Source: Pseudomonadota bacterium
GTDB lineage: Bacteria; Desulfobacterota; Desulfovibrionia; Desulfovibrionales; Desulfovibrionaceae
Reading direction: 5' to 3'
NCBI GenBank assembly: GCA_023390395.1
Contig: JAEWCY010000104.1
Location: 1 to 28,354, forward strand
DNA: 28,354 nt
The notes under the pieces were generated by a model, which was not told the DNA's origin, searched no databases, and saw nothing but the letters and a program-made list of their open reading frames with translations. The position numbers were made by a program, and so were the translations under genes. This document shows positions 7,958-16,923 of this stretch, piece after piece (the stretch's first letter is position 1; each line of letters starts with the position of its first letter).

Positions 7958-8242
7958 TTAAACGATTTTCGGAACGATGAAGAACTGCCCGTCCGTGGCC
8001 GGGGCGTTGGCCAGGACCTTGTCGCGGGAGCAGGTCTTGACGGCCGCGTCCTCGCGCAGGGGCGTGGCGTGGAGGACCGGGCTGTAGAGCGGCTCGACGC
8101 CGGCCGTGTCCACCTCGCCGAGGGTTTCCATGTAGGCCAGAATGCCGTCCATCTGGGCGGCGAACCCTTCCAGGTCGCTTTCCTCGACCCGCAGCCGGGC
8201 CAGCTTGGCCACCTTGATCACTTCTTCGATGCCGATGCTCAT
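7958..8242 (-). CDS. gatC: Asp-tRNA(Asn)/Glu-tRNA(Gln) amidotransferase subunit C
   Basis: 94 residues, the usual size. GatC is the small belt-like subunit that stabilises GatA on GatB. The N-terminal block KVAKLARLRVEESDLEGF is the family opening, and DTAGVEPLYSPVLHATPLRED is the conserved segment that wraps GatA. The start is supported by AAGGA about 10 nt upstream. It begins 20 nt after the stop of the lipoprotein gene, so it is probably in the same transcript, followed by gatA. Confidence 0.95.
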   Translation of the reverse strand: MSIGIEEVIKVAKLARLRVEESDLEGFAAQMDGILAYMETLGEVDTAGVEPLYSPVLHATPLREDAAVKTCSRDKVLANAPATDGQFFIVPKIV

Positions 8243-8262
8243 GGGCGCGTCTTCCTTGGCGG

Positions 8263-9747
8263 TTACGAAACGGACAACGCCTGCCGGTGGGCCGGCACGG
8301 GCGCGACGGGCGCGGGCTGCTGCTCGGGCTGCGGCGCGGCCGGCTGGGGGGCGACGGGCTGGGCCGGGGCCGGCTGGGCGGGCGCGCCAGGCTGGGGCGC
8401 ACCCGGCGCGGGCGCCGGATTGGGCGAATAGGACTGCTCGGTCTCGGGCGCGGGATTCTCCAGAGCCTTCTGGCGGATGGCGTTGAGGCGCTGGCGGAAG
8501 CCCTCGGGATCGAGCAGCACCGGCCCGGCCACGGACGGCCTAAACAGGTACATGGCCACGTGGGCCTTGCCGTCGGGGGTGTAGGACAGCGGGGCCATGC
8601 TGAATTCCATGCCCGAGGCGGCCTGGGCCAGGCGGGAGCTGACTTCCTGCGGCCCGGTCCCCTGGGGCATGCGTCCCACCCGGGCGGCGAAGCGGGCGAA
8701 GTCGTAGCCCACGGCCTCCCAGAGGTCGGTGTGCTCGGTGCCGGCGGCGCGCATGGCCGCGATGAGGTCCTGGGTGGCCTTGCCCTGGTTTTCCGGCCAC
8801 CAGGCCCCGGGGCAGACGGCCAGGCGGTAGTTGTTGATGTTGATGGGCGTCTTGGCGGCGGCGGCCCGGTAGAGGGCCTCGGTCCACAGCTGCGGCCCCA
8901 GGATGAGCAGGTCCTCGACCTTGTTGCGGAAGAAGTTGGCCAGCACCTTGTCGGCCCGGGCCCACTCGTCGGGGATGAAGACCGCGCCGAAGCCGGGGCG
9001 TCCGCCGCCGGTCTTGAGCATCTCGAGCACCGTGGCGTCCCAGCCCGTGGCGTCCTGGGGCGAATAGACGCCCGTGGCCGTGACCTGGCCGCCGAGTTGG
9101 GAGACGCTCAGGGCGAAGGCGTCGCCCATGGACTGGCCGTAGCGGTCGCCCGGGCGCAGGATGCCGAACTGGTTGATGCCGTAATCCGAAAGGGACAGGC
9201 GCAGCAGCGCGTCGATCTCGTCGGCGGCGCTGGGGAAGAACCGCCAGGCGTCGATGCCTTCGCGCGCCTCGCCCAACGTGGACATGAAGGCCAGGAACAC
9301 GCGGGTCTGGAGCAGGCCCGTGGACTGGAGCTCCTTGAGGGTCAGCGGGTGCATGGGGCCGCCGACCAGGGAGACCTCAGGCGGCAGGTTGCGTACGCTG
9401 TCCGCCCAGCCGGGCTGGGTGGCGTCGATGACGATGACGTCGAGCGGCGTGCCGGCGGCGGCCAGGGAATCCTGGGCGGCCTTGATGCCCTTTTGCACCT
9501 TGCCGCCGAGCTCCCGGAAGGGGCCGCCAAGCGGCAGCAGCACGGCCACGGAGTTGGCGGCCACGGGCTTTGGCGGCGCGGGCGGCGGGGGCACGGGCGC
9601 GGACGGGGTCTCCGGCGGCGCGGGCGGCGGGGGCGGCGGCGCGGACGACGGCCCGAACAGACCGCCGCAGCCCGTCAGGGCGGCCAGGGCGAACAGGAGC
9701 AGGAGGCTCGCGATCAGACGCGGGGCAAAGCGGGGTATCATAGTCAT
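8263..9747 (-). CDS. Lipoprotein of the LppC / periplasmic-binding type (putative PBP activator)
   Basis: About 494 residues. It has a lipoprotein signal peptide ending in LTGC (lipid-modified Cys27), then a Pro/Ala-rich linker, a type-1 periplasmic-binding fold (about 75-440) and a second Pro/Ala/Gln-rich tail. VAVLLPLGGPFRELGGKVQKG at the start of the fold and LAFMSTLGEAREGID further on match the LppC/LpoA-like branch, whose members anchor in the outer membrane and activate a peptidoglycan synthase. A family-5 amino-acid binding role is the alternative, but no transporter genes adjoin. Starts at 9756, 9747 and 9741 are all in frame and all lack a clear Shine-Dalgarno. Anything longer runs into the dnaK terminator at 9803-9837, so the frame to 9867 is rejected. 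Confidence 0.75.
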   Translation of the reverse strand: MTMIPRFAPRLIASLLLLFALAALTGCGGLFGPSSAPPPPPPAPPETPSAPVPPPPAPPKPVAANSVAVLLPLGGPFRELGGKVQKGIKAAQDSLAAAGTPLDVIVIDATQPGWADSVRNLPPEVSLVGGPMHPLTLKELQSTGLLQTRVFLAFMSTLGEAREGIDAWRFFPSAADEIDALLRLSLSDYGINQFGILRPGDRYGQSMGDAFALSVSQLGGQVTATGVYSPQDATGWDATVLEMLKTGGGRPGFGAVFIPDEWARADKVLANFFRNKVEDLLILGPQLWTEALYRAAAAKTPININNYRLAVCPGAWWPENQGKATQDLIAAMRAAGTEHTDLWEAVGYDFARFAARVGRMPQGTGPQEVSSRLAQAASGMEFSMAPLSYTPDGKAHVAMYLFRPSVAGPVLLDPEGFRQRLNAIRQKALENPAPETEQSYSPNPAPAPGAPQPGAPAQPAPAQPVAPQPAAPQPEQQPAPVAPVPAHRQALSVS

Positions 9748-9802
9748 GGCGTGCATGGGTCGAACCGGGTTTGGCGGCCGTGCCGCCGTGGGCGAAGGGC
9801 GT

Positions 9803-9837
9803 AAAAAAGCCCGACCCGTCGGGGACGGGTCAGGCTT
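9803..9837 (-). terminator. Intrinsic terminator of dnaK
   Basis: On the minus strand the stem AGCC-x-GACCCGT pairs with ACGGGTC-x-GGCT around a CCCCG loop and is followed by TTTTTT (9808-9803). It lies 50 nt after the dnaK stop codon, so it ends the heat-shock transcript before the lipoprotein gene. Confidence 0.85.
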
Positions 9838-9886
9838 TCCGTTACGCGCGATCGTCCGCGAAGGCAAGTCCGCGGGCGGGCGCGCC

Positions 9887-11803
<1,917 letters not shown>

Positions 11804-11867
11804 GATAGCCTTTCCTCCTTAGGGGTTCCGGTATGATGTTCCGCCGTGGCGGGCGGATGTTGTCCAG

Positions 11868-11900
11868 GTGACAGGGGGACATATAAGGCCCGGTTGCGGC
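11868..11900 (-). promoter_or_regulatory. Possible dnaK promoter
   Basis: On the minus strand, TTTACT and TATATG are separated by 16 nt, about 65-90 nt before the dnaK start and just after the grpE terminator. Each hexamer matches 4 of 6 bases of the sigma-70 consensus. The location makes sense; the match is modest. Confidence 0.35.
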
Positions 11901-11920
11901 GAGTAAAGGGGCTTTTGGCG

Positions 11921-11956
11921 AAAAAAAAGCGCCCTTGTCCGGCCGAAAAGACGGGC
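11921..11956 (-). terminator. Probable intrinsic terminator after grpE
   Basis: On the minus strand GCCC-GTC pairs with GAC-AA-GGGC (a 2-nt bulge) and is followed by GC and eight T (11928-11921). It starts 11 nt after the grpE stop codon. The stem is imperfect but the U tract is strong, so partial termination between grpE and dnaK is likely. Confidence 0.6.
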
Positions 11957-11966
11957 CTCGGGGCCT

Positions 11967-12491
11967 CTAGGCCTTGTTGACCATGACCTTGGCCGGGCGC
12001 AGCAGCCTTCCGCGCAGGGTGAAGCCCTTCTGCACCACCTGGGCCACGGCGTCGTCCGGCAGGTCCGGCCGGTTGGCCATGCCCAGGGCCTCGTGGGACT
12101 CGGGGTTGAAGGCCTCGCCCTCGGTCCCGAACTCGGCCACGCCGTGGCGGCCCAGGATGTCCACGAAGGCCTTGCGGGTCATGTCCACGCCGACCACGAA
12201 GTCCTTGCAGGCGGCAAGCCCCTTGCCGTGGGCCAGGGCCAGGTCCAGGTGGTCCAGGACCGGCAGGAGCTCCGACACCAGGGATTCCGTGGCGTACTTC
12301 TGGAACTCCTCCTTTTCCTTGAGCAGGCGTTTCTTGAGGTTTTCCGTTTCGGCCAGGCTGCGCAGGCGGCGGTCGGACTCGGCGGCCAGGGCGGCGCGCA
12401 ATTGTTCGATCTCCTGCTCCGGGCTCAAGGGGGCGTCTTCGACGGGGGCCGTCGCTTCGTCGGGGGCGTTGCTGTTGTCTTCAGGGGCCAT
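11967..12491 (-). CDS. grpE: Nucleotide exchange factor GrpE
   Basis: 174 residues. GrpE is a dimeric co-chaperone that releases ADP from DnaK. The N-terminal ~30 residues are acidic and disordered. A long coiled-coil helix follows (about 30-80, EQEIEQLRAALAAESDRRL). The C-terminal beta domain carries the family signature FNPESHEALGM and ends in RLLRPAKVMVNKA. The start at 12491 is chosen because GGAGG lies 5 nt upstream; the longer frame to 12548 would read through the intrinsic terminator at 12521-12544. It lies between hrcA and dnaK, the classic order. The leader between the terminator U tract and the ATG is only ~30 nt, too short for an independent promoter. Confidence 0.97.
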   Translation of the reverse strand: MAPEDNSNAPDEATAPVEDAPLSPEQEIEQLRAALAAESDRRLRSLAETENLKKRLLKEKEEFQKYATESLVSELLPVLDHLDLALAHGKGLAACKDFVVGVDMTRKAFVDILGRHGVAEFGTEGEAFNPESHEALGMANRPDLPDDAVAQVVQKGFTLRGRLLRPAKVMVNKA

Positions 12492-12520
12492 GCATCCTCC
12501 ACGGTGTCGCGCCGGGCGTG

Positions 12521-12544
12521 AAAAAAGGCCGGCCGGGGCCGGCC
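12521..12544 (-). terminator. Intrinsic terminator between hrcA and grpE
   Basis: GGCCGGCC-CC-GGCCGGCC on the minus strand (7-8 bp stem, 4-nt effective loop) followed directly by TTTTTT (12526-12521). It sits 26 nt after the hrcA stop codon and 30 nt before the grpE start codon. Polymerase must pass it to express grpE, so it likely works as a partial terminator or attenuator. Confidence 0.85.
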
Positions 12545-12569
12545 GCACCGGGCGCGCGGATCTTCGTCG

Positions 12570-13607
12570 TTAAAAGTGCCGGTCGAGAAGCCGCGTCAAG
12601 GCCGCGGCCGTACAGTTCACCACGGGCACGAGCTTGGCGTAGTCCATGCGCAAGGGGCCGATGACGCCGATGGCTCCCAGCGGCAGGCCGCCCGTGCCGT
12701 AGGGCGCGGTGATGACGCCAAGCTCGGCCAGCACGGTTCTGTCCGATTCGTCGCCGATGGTTATGACCGTTTTAAGTTCATTTGCGGTTTTGTCCAGGAG
12801 TTCGAGCAGGATCGTGCGTTCTTCGAGCACGCGCATGAGTTCGCGCACATGCTCGGCGTCGGTGAATTCGGGCTGGGACAGGATGTTGGGCGTCCCGTCC
12901 ACGATGACCTCGCAGGCCGCCTCGCGCTGCTGCTCGAAGGCGCGCTGGGCCATGGTCAGGGCCCGGCGGCACAGGTCGTCCAGCGTGCGCCGGGCCTGCT
13001 CCATCTCGGCCACCAGGCGCGTGCGGGCTTGCGCCACGGTCAGGTCCGCGAAAAGGTGGTTCAAATAATTGGCGTAACTGACCAGGTCGTCGGCCGTGAC
13101 GTCGGGGTCGGTCTCGATGATGCGCGTGCGCACGAGCCCGCCCTGGAGCACCAGGAGCACCATGACCAGGCCGGCGTTGAGCAGGGAGAAATCTATGCGC
13201 TTCCAGCGGGCCGAGGACTCGTTGGGCGCGACGACCATGGCCACCTGGAGCGACAGGCCGGAAAGCAGGCGCGAGGCCCGGCGCAGCATGTCGCCCACGT
13301 CGTGGCCGGCCGTGGACAGGTCGTCGGCGATGCGCCGCTGGTCGTGCGCGGACACGGGAGCGAGGCGCATGACCGTGTCCAGGTAGAAGCGGAAGGCCTG
13401 GGCCGTGGGCACGCGTCCGGCCGAGGTGTGGGGCTGGGCCAGGTAGCCGGCGTCGGTCAGGTCGGCCATGATGTTGCGGATCGAGGCCGGCGACAGCCCC
13501 AGCGGGGAGAGCTTGGACACGGCCCGAGACCCCACCGGCGCGGCCGAGGCGACGTAGGCCTCGATGATGGTGGTCAGCACGGCTTGTTCCCTGTCCAGAA
13601 GCGGCAT
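12570..13607 (-). CDS. hrcA: Heat-inducible transcription repressor HrcA
   Basis: 345 residues, normal for the family. HrcA binds CIRCE and represses chaperone genes; its activity depends on GroEL. The N-terminal winged helix includes VGSRAVSKLSPLGLSPASIRNIMADLTDAGYLAQPHTSAG-type sequence (about 20-65). The middle is a GAF-like domain, and the end holds GAIGVIGPLRMDYAKLVPVVN, the conserved C-terminal block. A GGAG site lies about 9 nt before the ATG. A perfect CIRCE operator at 13621-13647 lies immediately upstream, so the gene is autoregulated and heads the hrcA-grpE-dnaK cluster. Confidence 0.98.
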   Translation of the reverse strand: MPLLDREQAVLTTIIEAYVASAAPVGSRAVSKLSPLGLSPASIRNIMADLTDAGYLAQPHTSAGRVPTAQAFRFYLDTVMRLAPVSAHDQRRIADDLSTAGHDVGDMLRRASRLLSGLSLQVAMVVAPNESSARWKRIDFSLLNAGLVMVLLVLQGGLVRTRIIETDPDVTADDLVSYANYLNHLFADLTVAQARTRLVAEMEQARRTLDDLCRRALTMAQRAFEQQREAACEVIVDGTPNILSQPEFTDAEHVRELMRVLEERTILLELLDKTANELKTVITIGDESDRTVLAELGVITAPYGTGGLPLGAIGVIGPLRMDYAKLVPVVNCTAAALTRLLDRHF

Positions 13608-13620
13608 GGCGCTACTCCGT

Positions 13621-13647
13621 TTGGCACTCCGCGGTCATGAGTGCCAA
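13621..13647 (-). promoter_or_regulatory. CIRCE operator (HrcA binding site)
   Basis: TTGGCACTC-N9-GAGTGCCAA. Both 9-nt arms pair perfectly with the exact 9-nt spacing of CIRCE; they differ from the consensus TTAGCACTC/GAGTGCTAA only by one compensated base pair. It lies 14 nt before the hrcA ATG. A TTGACA -35 element is found on the minus strand at 13677-13672, with only a weak -10 about 16-17 nt on (TTACCC/TACCCG), so the operator sits at the expected transcription start. No other CIRCE is seen in the window. Confidence 0.93.
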
Positions 13648-13766
13648 ACGGGTAACAATCCAATCGGGGCGTGTCAAGGGAAGCCAGGGAAAGAAGGCAG
13701 TGATTTTTAATTAAACCAGTATGTTGTCATGCGGCAAAGACCGGCGGCGCGTGGCGTTTTTCCGAC

Positions 13767-14129
13767 TCAGTCCTGGCCCGGAAGGAGGTGGGAAGAGAGC
13801 GGCCCGGCCGAGGTCGGCTCGGCTTGCCGGGCCGGTTCGAGGTCTTTCCACAGGGCCACGAAGTCGCGGCGGGCCTGTTCGGGGCTCGGCCGGGTGTCGC
13901 GCATGAGGCCGGCCTCGGCCACGGCCTGGCGCAGGCCGTCCATGCTCCGCTGTACCGTATCCGTCAGGCAGGCCGGCACGGCCAGGCGGGGCATGATCAG
14001 GCGCATCTGGGAAAAGGCGCTGCTCGGGCCGGCGAGAGCGTCCTTTTGCAGGGAGGCATGGGCCACGGCCACATAATAGCACAGGAAGGCTGGGAACAGG
14101 ACATAGAGAACCGATTTGTGCACACGCAT
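13767..14129 (-). CDS. Small exported protein of unknown function
   Basis: 120 residues; not recognised. MRVHKSVLYVLFPAF starts a Sec-type signal peptide or N-terminal anchor, with a likely cleavage near AVAHA (about residues 21-25). The mature part is about 95 residues, predicted largely helical, with a single cysteine (PAC) and many charged residues, ending in a Pro/Gly-rich tail. The start at 14129 is chosen because a CGGAG site lies about 7 nt upstream and it places the hydrophobic segment at the N-terminus; an in-frame ATG at 14213 would add 28 polar residues before it. It is a single gene between fadR-like and hrcA genes on the same strand. Codon usage resembles its neighbours. Confidence 0.6.
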   Translation of the reverse strand: MRVHKSVLYVLFPAFLCYYVAVAHASLQKDALAGPSSAFSQMRLIMPRLAVPACLTDTVQRSMDGLRQAVAEAGLMRDTRPSPEQARRDFVALWKDLEPARQAEPTSAGPLSSHLLPGQD

Positions 14130-14371
14130 GGAAAACTCCGGCAAGTTGGCGTCCGCCGCGCTCCGGCGGGCGTCGTTTTCGGATGGTTGCGGATCATGCG
14201 TTACGACGGTCATCCCGTACCGATGATCGCACGCTACCCGTTCATCCGTTGGATTGCTCCAGTTTTGTTTCCAACAGCGCCTGTTCGGCCGGCGGAACCG
14301 TCCGTTTGGGCGGCTGAGACAGATGCTGATCCTATCATCTGATGTTTATAGTCCATAAAAAAAGCAGGGCC

Positions 14372-15070
14372 TCATTCGACCGCCGCTTCCTTGGCGTCGT
14401 TGGTGGTGCGGTCCAGGGCTTCCAGGGCGAAGGTCACGGCCTTGTCCGCGTCGCGGGCGGCGATGGCGTCCACCAGGCCGGTATGGATGCGGTCCTGGTA
14501 CTGGTTGACGCCCCGGTCGGCGATGAGGCTGTCCAGAAAGTCTTGAAACACCATGCAGAAGCTGCGGTAGAGGTCGGCCAGGAGGCCGTTGCCGCTGGCC
14601 GCGGCCACGGCGGAGTGGAAGGCGATGTCGGCCTCGACGTAGCCGTGGGTGTCGCCGACACTCATGGCGGTGCGCTTGTGCTCCAGGTGCTCGCGCATGG
14701 AAGCGATGTCGGCCTGGCTCCGGTTCCTGGCGGCCAGCCTGGCCGTTTCCACCTCGATAATGCGGCGCACCTCGCGGATCTCCTCGGCCTTGGCCCGGCG
14801 CAGCCGGTATTCCAGGGGCTCGTGGCCGGACTTGCGATCGAGCACGTAGGTGCCGTCGCCTTGGCGCACCTCCAGCAACCCGGCGCTGACCAGCACCCGG
14901 ATGGCCTCGCGCACGGTGGAGCGGCCCACGCCCAGCTGGGTCATGAGCGTCGGCTCGGTGGGGATCTTGCTTCCCGGCGGGAAGACCCCCAGGGAGATCT
15001 TCTCCTGGATCTGCTGGATGACGAGGTCGCCGAGCTTTCTCGAGCGGACGGGGGTGAGTCGCGAAGGCAT
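14372..15070 (-). CDS. FadR/GntR-family transcriptional regulator (FCD domain)
   Basis: 232 residues. The N-terminal winged helix-turn-helix (about 10-78) shows PPGSKIPTEPTLMTQLGVGRSTVREAIRVL-type GntR sequence ending in VRQGDGTYV. The C-terminal all-helical FCD domain binds a small organic-acid-type ligand in most relatives. FCD metal ligands appear at D148 and H152 (EADIAFHSAV) and H196 (DRIHTGLV), but the third expected His near residue 218 is Ala (FALEALD), so metal binding may be altered. A GAGGAG site lies 11 nt upstream of the ATG. It diverges from the binding-protein/polyferredoxin operon, which is its likely target. LldR/PdhR-like organic-acid control is typical of the family but the ligand here is unknown. 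Confidence 0.88.
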   Translation of the reverse strand: MPSRLTPVRSRKLGDLVIQQIQEKISLGVFPPGSKIPTEPTLMTQLGVGRSTVREAIRVLVSAGLLEVRQGDGTYVLDRKSGHEPLEYRLRRAKAEEIREVRRIIEVETARLAARNRSQADIASMREHLEHKRTAMSVGDTHGYVEADIAFHSAVAAASGNGLLADLYRSFCMVFQDFLDSLIADRGVNQYQDRIHTGLVDAIAARDADKAVTFALEALDRTTNDAKEAAVE

Positions 15071-15091
15071 CGTCTGATGATCTCCTCAATC

Positions 15092-15120
15092 AACCTAAGC
15101 GGACACCCCGGGCCTGTCAA
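15092..15120 (-). promoter_or_regulatory. Probable promoter of the FadR-type regulator
   Basis: On the minus strand TTGACA (15120-15115) and TAGGTT (15097-15092) are separated by 17 nt, upstream of the regulator start at 15070. The -35 is perfect and the -10 matches 3 of 6. Confidence 0.5.
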
Positions 15121-15220
15121 GCCCCCGGGCCGTGATTCCTGTCGGGACCGCCGCCATGGGCGTGTCGGGCGGCGATAGTCACGCCCGATCGACTCCGGGC
15201 GACGCATAGTAATAACGTAT

Positions 15221-15232
15221 TGGATCAATCCA
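15221..15232. promoter_or_regulatory. Candidate operator palindrome in the divergent region
   Basis: TGGATCAATCCA: 5-bp arms around a CA centre, lying between the divergent regulator and binding-protein genes, 56 nt before the latter's ATG and just downstream of TAATAA (15210s). Short palindromes with TGG/CCA ends are usual for FadR-family sites. Assignment is by position and symmetry only. Confidence 0.3.
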
Positions 15233-15287
15233 TCCCGCATTGCTACGAAATCCCCTTCGACGCCCTCGTGGGGCAAGGAGGCGATTC

Positions 15288-16142
15288 ATGCGGGATATGT
15301 CCGATCGTTTTGGCCGCCGACGGTTCCTCAAGACCGCCGGGGCCGCGGCCTGCGGCCTGTTGTGCGCCGCCGCGCCGGCCCGGGCCCAGGGAGCCGGGGA
15401 GGTGCTGCGGGTCTGGTCGTGCGGCGGCCTGGCCGAGGCCATGCTGCCGGCGAATCTGCAGTTCGAGGCGCAAAGCGGCTGCAAGGTGGCCTACACCGGG
15501 GCCTTTGCCGCGGCGCTTGGCAAGTCGCTGCTGGCGTCGGCCACCACCGACGTCTTCGCCGGCCGGGTGCTGGACCTGGCCAAGAAGCTGCGGGCGGCCG
15601 GCAAGATGGCCTGGTTCAAACCGCTTTGCTTCACCCAGTACGTCCTGGTCACGCCGCCCGGCAACCCGGCCGGGATCAAGGCCGTGGAGGACCTGGGCCG
15701 GCCCGGGGTCAAGGTCGTGCTCGCCCCCGAAGCCTCGCCCCCGGGCGGCGCGGCCGCCCTGGCCCTGCTCAAAAAGGCCGGCGTGCTCGAGGCGGCGCAG
15801 AAAAACGACGTGGCCAAGGGCACCTGCGTGCAGCGGGTCATGGACGAGATCGTTTCCGGCCGTGGCGACGTCTCGGTGGTGGAGCTGCGCGTCACGCGCC
15901 TGCCCCAGTTCGCCGGCCAAGTGGACATTGTGCCCATCGACCCGAAGTTCTTCCCGCCGCCGCCCATGACCTTCACCGTGGGCGTCATGGAAAGCGCCGC
16001 GAACAAGGCCCTGGCCGCGCGCTACGCCGAATTCCTCCTTTCTCCCGAAGGGCAGGCCCATTTCGAGCGCCAGGGGTTCGTCCCGGCCGTGTCCGACAAG
16101 GGCCGGCAACTGGTGGAGCAGTACGGAGTCAAGGATGTCTGA
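15288..16142 (+). CDS. Tat-exported ModA-like substrate-binding protein
   Basis: 284 residues. The N-terminus has a twin-arginine signal (RRRFLK near residue 10, then a mild hydrophobic stretch ending APARAQ). The mature protein is a type-2 periplasmic-binding fold similar to ModA-type anion binders: an early RVWSCGG strand, TDVFAG, LGRPGVKVVLAPEASPPGG, and YAEFLLSPEGQAHFERQGF at the end. The start has a strong AAGGAGG 6 nt upstream. The stop overlaps the next gene by 8 nt, so it is coupled to the membrane polyferredoxin. No permease or ATPase adjoins, and Tat export suggests folding or cofactor loading before export. It may therefore serve as a redox or metal-binding partner rather than a transporter subunit; that is inference. 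Confidence 0.8.
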   Translation: MRDMSDRFGRRRFLKTAGAAACGLLCAAAPARAQGAGEVLRVWSCGGLAEAMLPANLQFEAQSGCKVAYTGAFAAALGKSLLASATTDVFAGRVLDLAKKLRAAGKMAWFKPLCFTQYVLVTPPGNPAGIKAVEDLGRPGVKVVLAPEASPPGGAAALALLKKAGVLEAAQKNDVAKGTCVQRVMDEIVSGRGDVSVVELRVTRLPQFAGQVDIVPIDPKFFPPPPMTFTVGVMESAANKALAARYAEFLLSPEGQAHFERQGFVPAVSDKGRQLVEQYGVKDV

Positions 16143-16923
16143 GATCGCCGTCGCCGCCAAGGCGACAACCACGAGCCTGCGCTGGTGGCGGCGCGCCGTC
16201 CAGGTGGCCGGCGCGGCCGTGCTCGGCCAGTGGTCCCTGTACGGCGTGCTGCGCTGCCCCTTCGTCGTGCCCTACGTCAGCTGCCAGAACTGTCCGGTCA
16301 TCACCTGTCACGGCCGGCTGTTCTCCATGTTCTGGGGCTTCTGGCTGCTGTTGCCGCTTTCGGTGCTCTTCGTCGGCCGGGCCTTTTGCGGCTGGGCCTG
16401 CCCCGGCGGCCTGGCCGTGCAGCTGCTCGGCAAGGTCGCGCCCCTTGGCCGCCGCTTCGGCGGCCGGCTCGCGCGCCTGGCGGGGTACGGCAAGTACCTG
16501 GCCGTGGCCGCCTGCCTCTACGTCTACTACGCCATGCAGCAGCCCAGGGCCGACGTGCCCATCCGGGTGGGGGCCTTTTTCGAGTCCGTGGCGCTGACCT
16601 TCGAGCACGCGGACATGCTGTGGCTCGTGCGCACGGCCGTTGTTTTGGGATTCCTGGCCCTCGGCCTCGTCTTCTCCGCCGCCTGGTGCCGCTTCGCCTG
16701 CCCCACGGGCGGGGTGCTGGAGGCGCTCAAGGGGGTGGCGCTTTTCAAGGTCTTCAAGACCAGCGCCTGCAACGGCTGCGGCAAGTGCGACAAGGTCTGC
16801 GAGCTGGCCACCCGGCCCGAGGAGGCCGACTGCACCAACTGCGGCGACTGCCTGCACGTCTGCCCGGCCGGGGCCATCGGCTTCGGCCGCAAGCCCCGGG
16901 AAGCCGGCGGCAAGGCGGATTAG
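16135..16923 (+). CDS. NapH/NosR-like membrane polyferredoxin
   Basis: 262 residues with about 4-5 membrane segments. Cys-rich loops: C41, C50, C53, C58 after the first helix, then CGWACP (85-90) and CRFACP (185-190), the paired CxxxCP motifs of the NapH/NosR/CcoG group. A C-terminal ferredoxin domain follows with two 4Fe-4S motifs: C212xxC215xxC218xxxC222 and C233xxC236xxC239xxxC243P. Family members pass electrons from the quinone pool or cytoplasm to periplasmic enzymes or maturation factors. The extra C50xxC53 near the membrane face is notable. The start overlaps the binding-protein gene; GGAG lies about 10 nt upstream. The stop overlaps that of the convergent lipase gene. Most likely it works with the upstream Tat protein. 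Confidence 0.88.
   Translation: MSEIAVAAKATTTSLRWWRRAVQVAGAAVLGQWSLYGVLRCPFVVPYVSCQNCPVITCHGRLFSMFWGFWLLLPLSVLFVGRAFCGWACPGGLAVQLLGKVAPLGRRFGGRLARLAGYGKYLAVAACLYVYYAMQQPRADVPIRVGAFFESVALTFEHADMLWLVRTAVVLGFLALGLVFSAAWCRFACPTGGVLEALKGVALFKVFKTSACNGCGKCDKVCELATRPEEADCTNCGDCLHVCPAGAIGFGRKPREAGGKAD

Noticed and set aside
13767..14213. Longer, 148-residue version of the small exported protein
   Set aside because: It would put 28 polar residues before the signal peptide; the ATG at 14129 has a better ribosome site.
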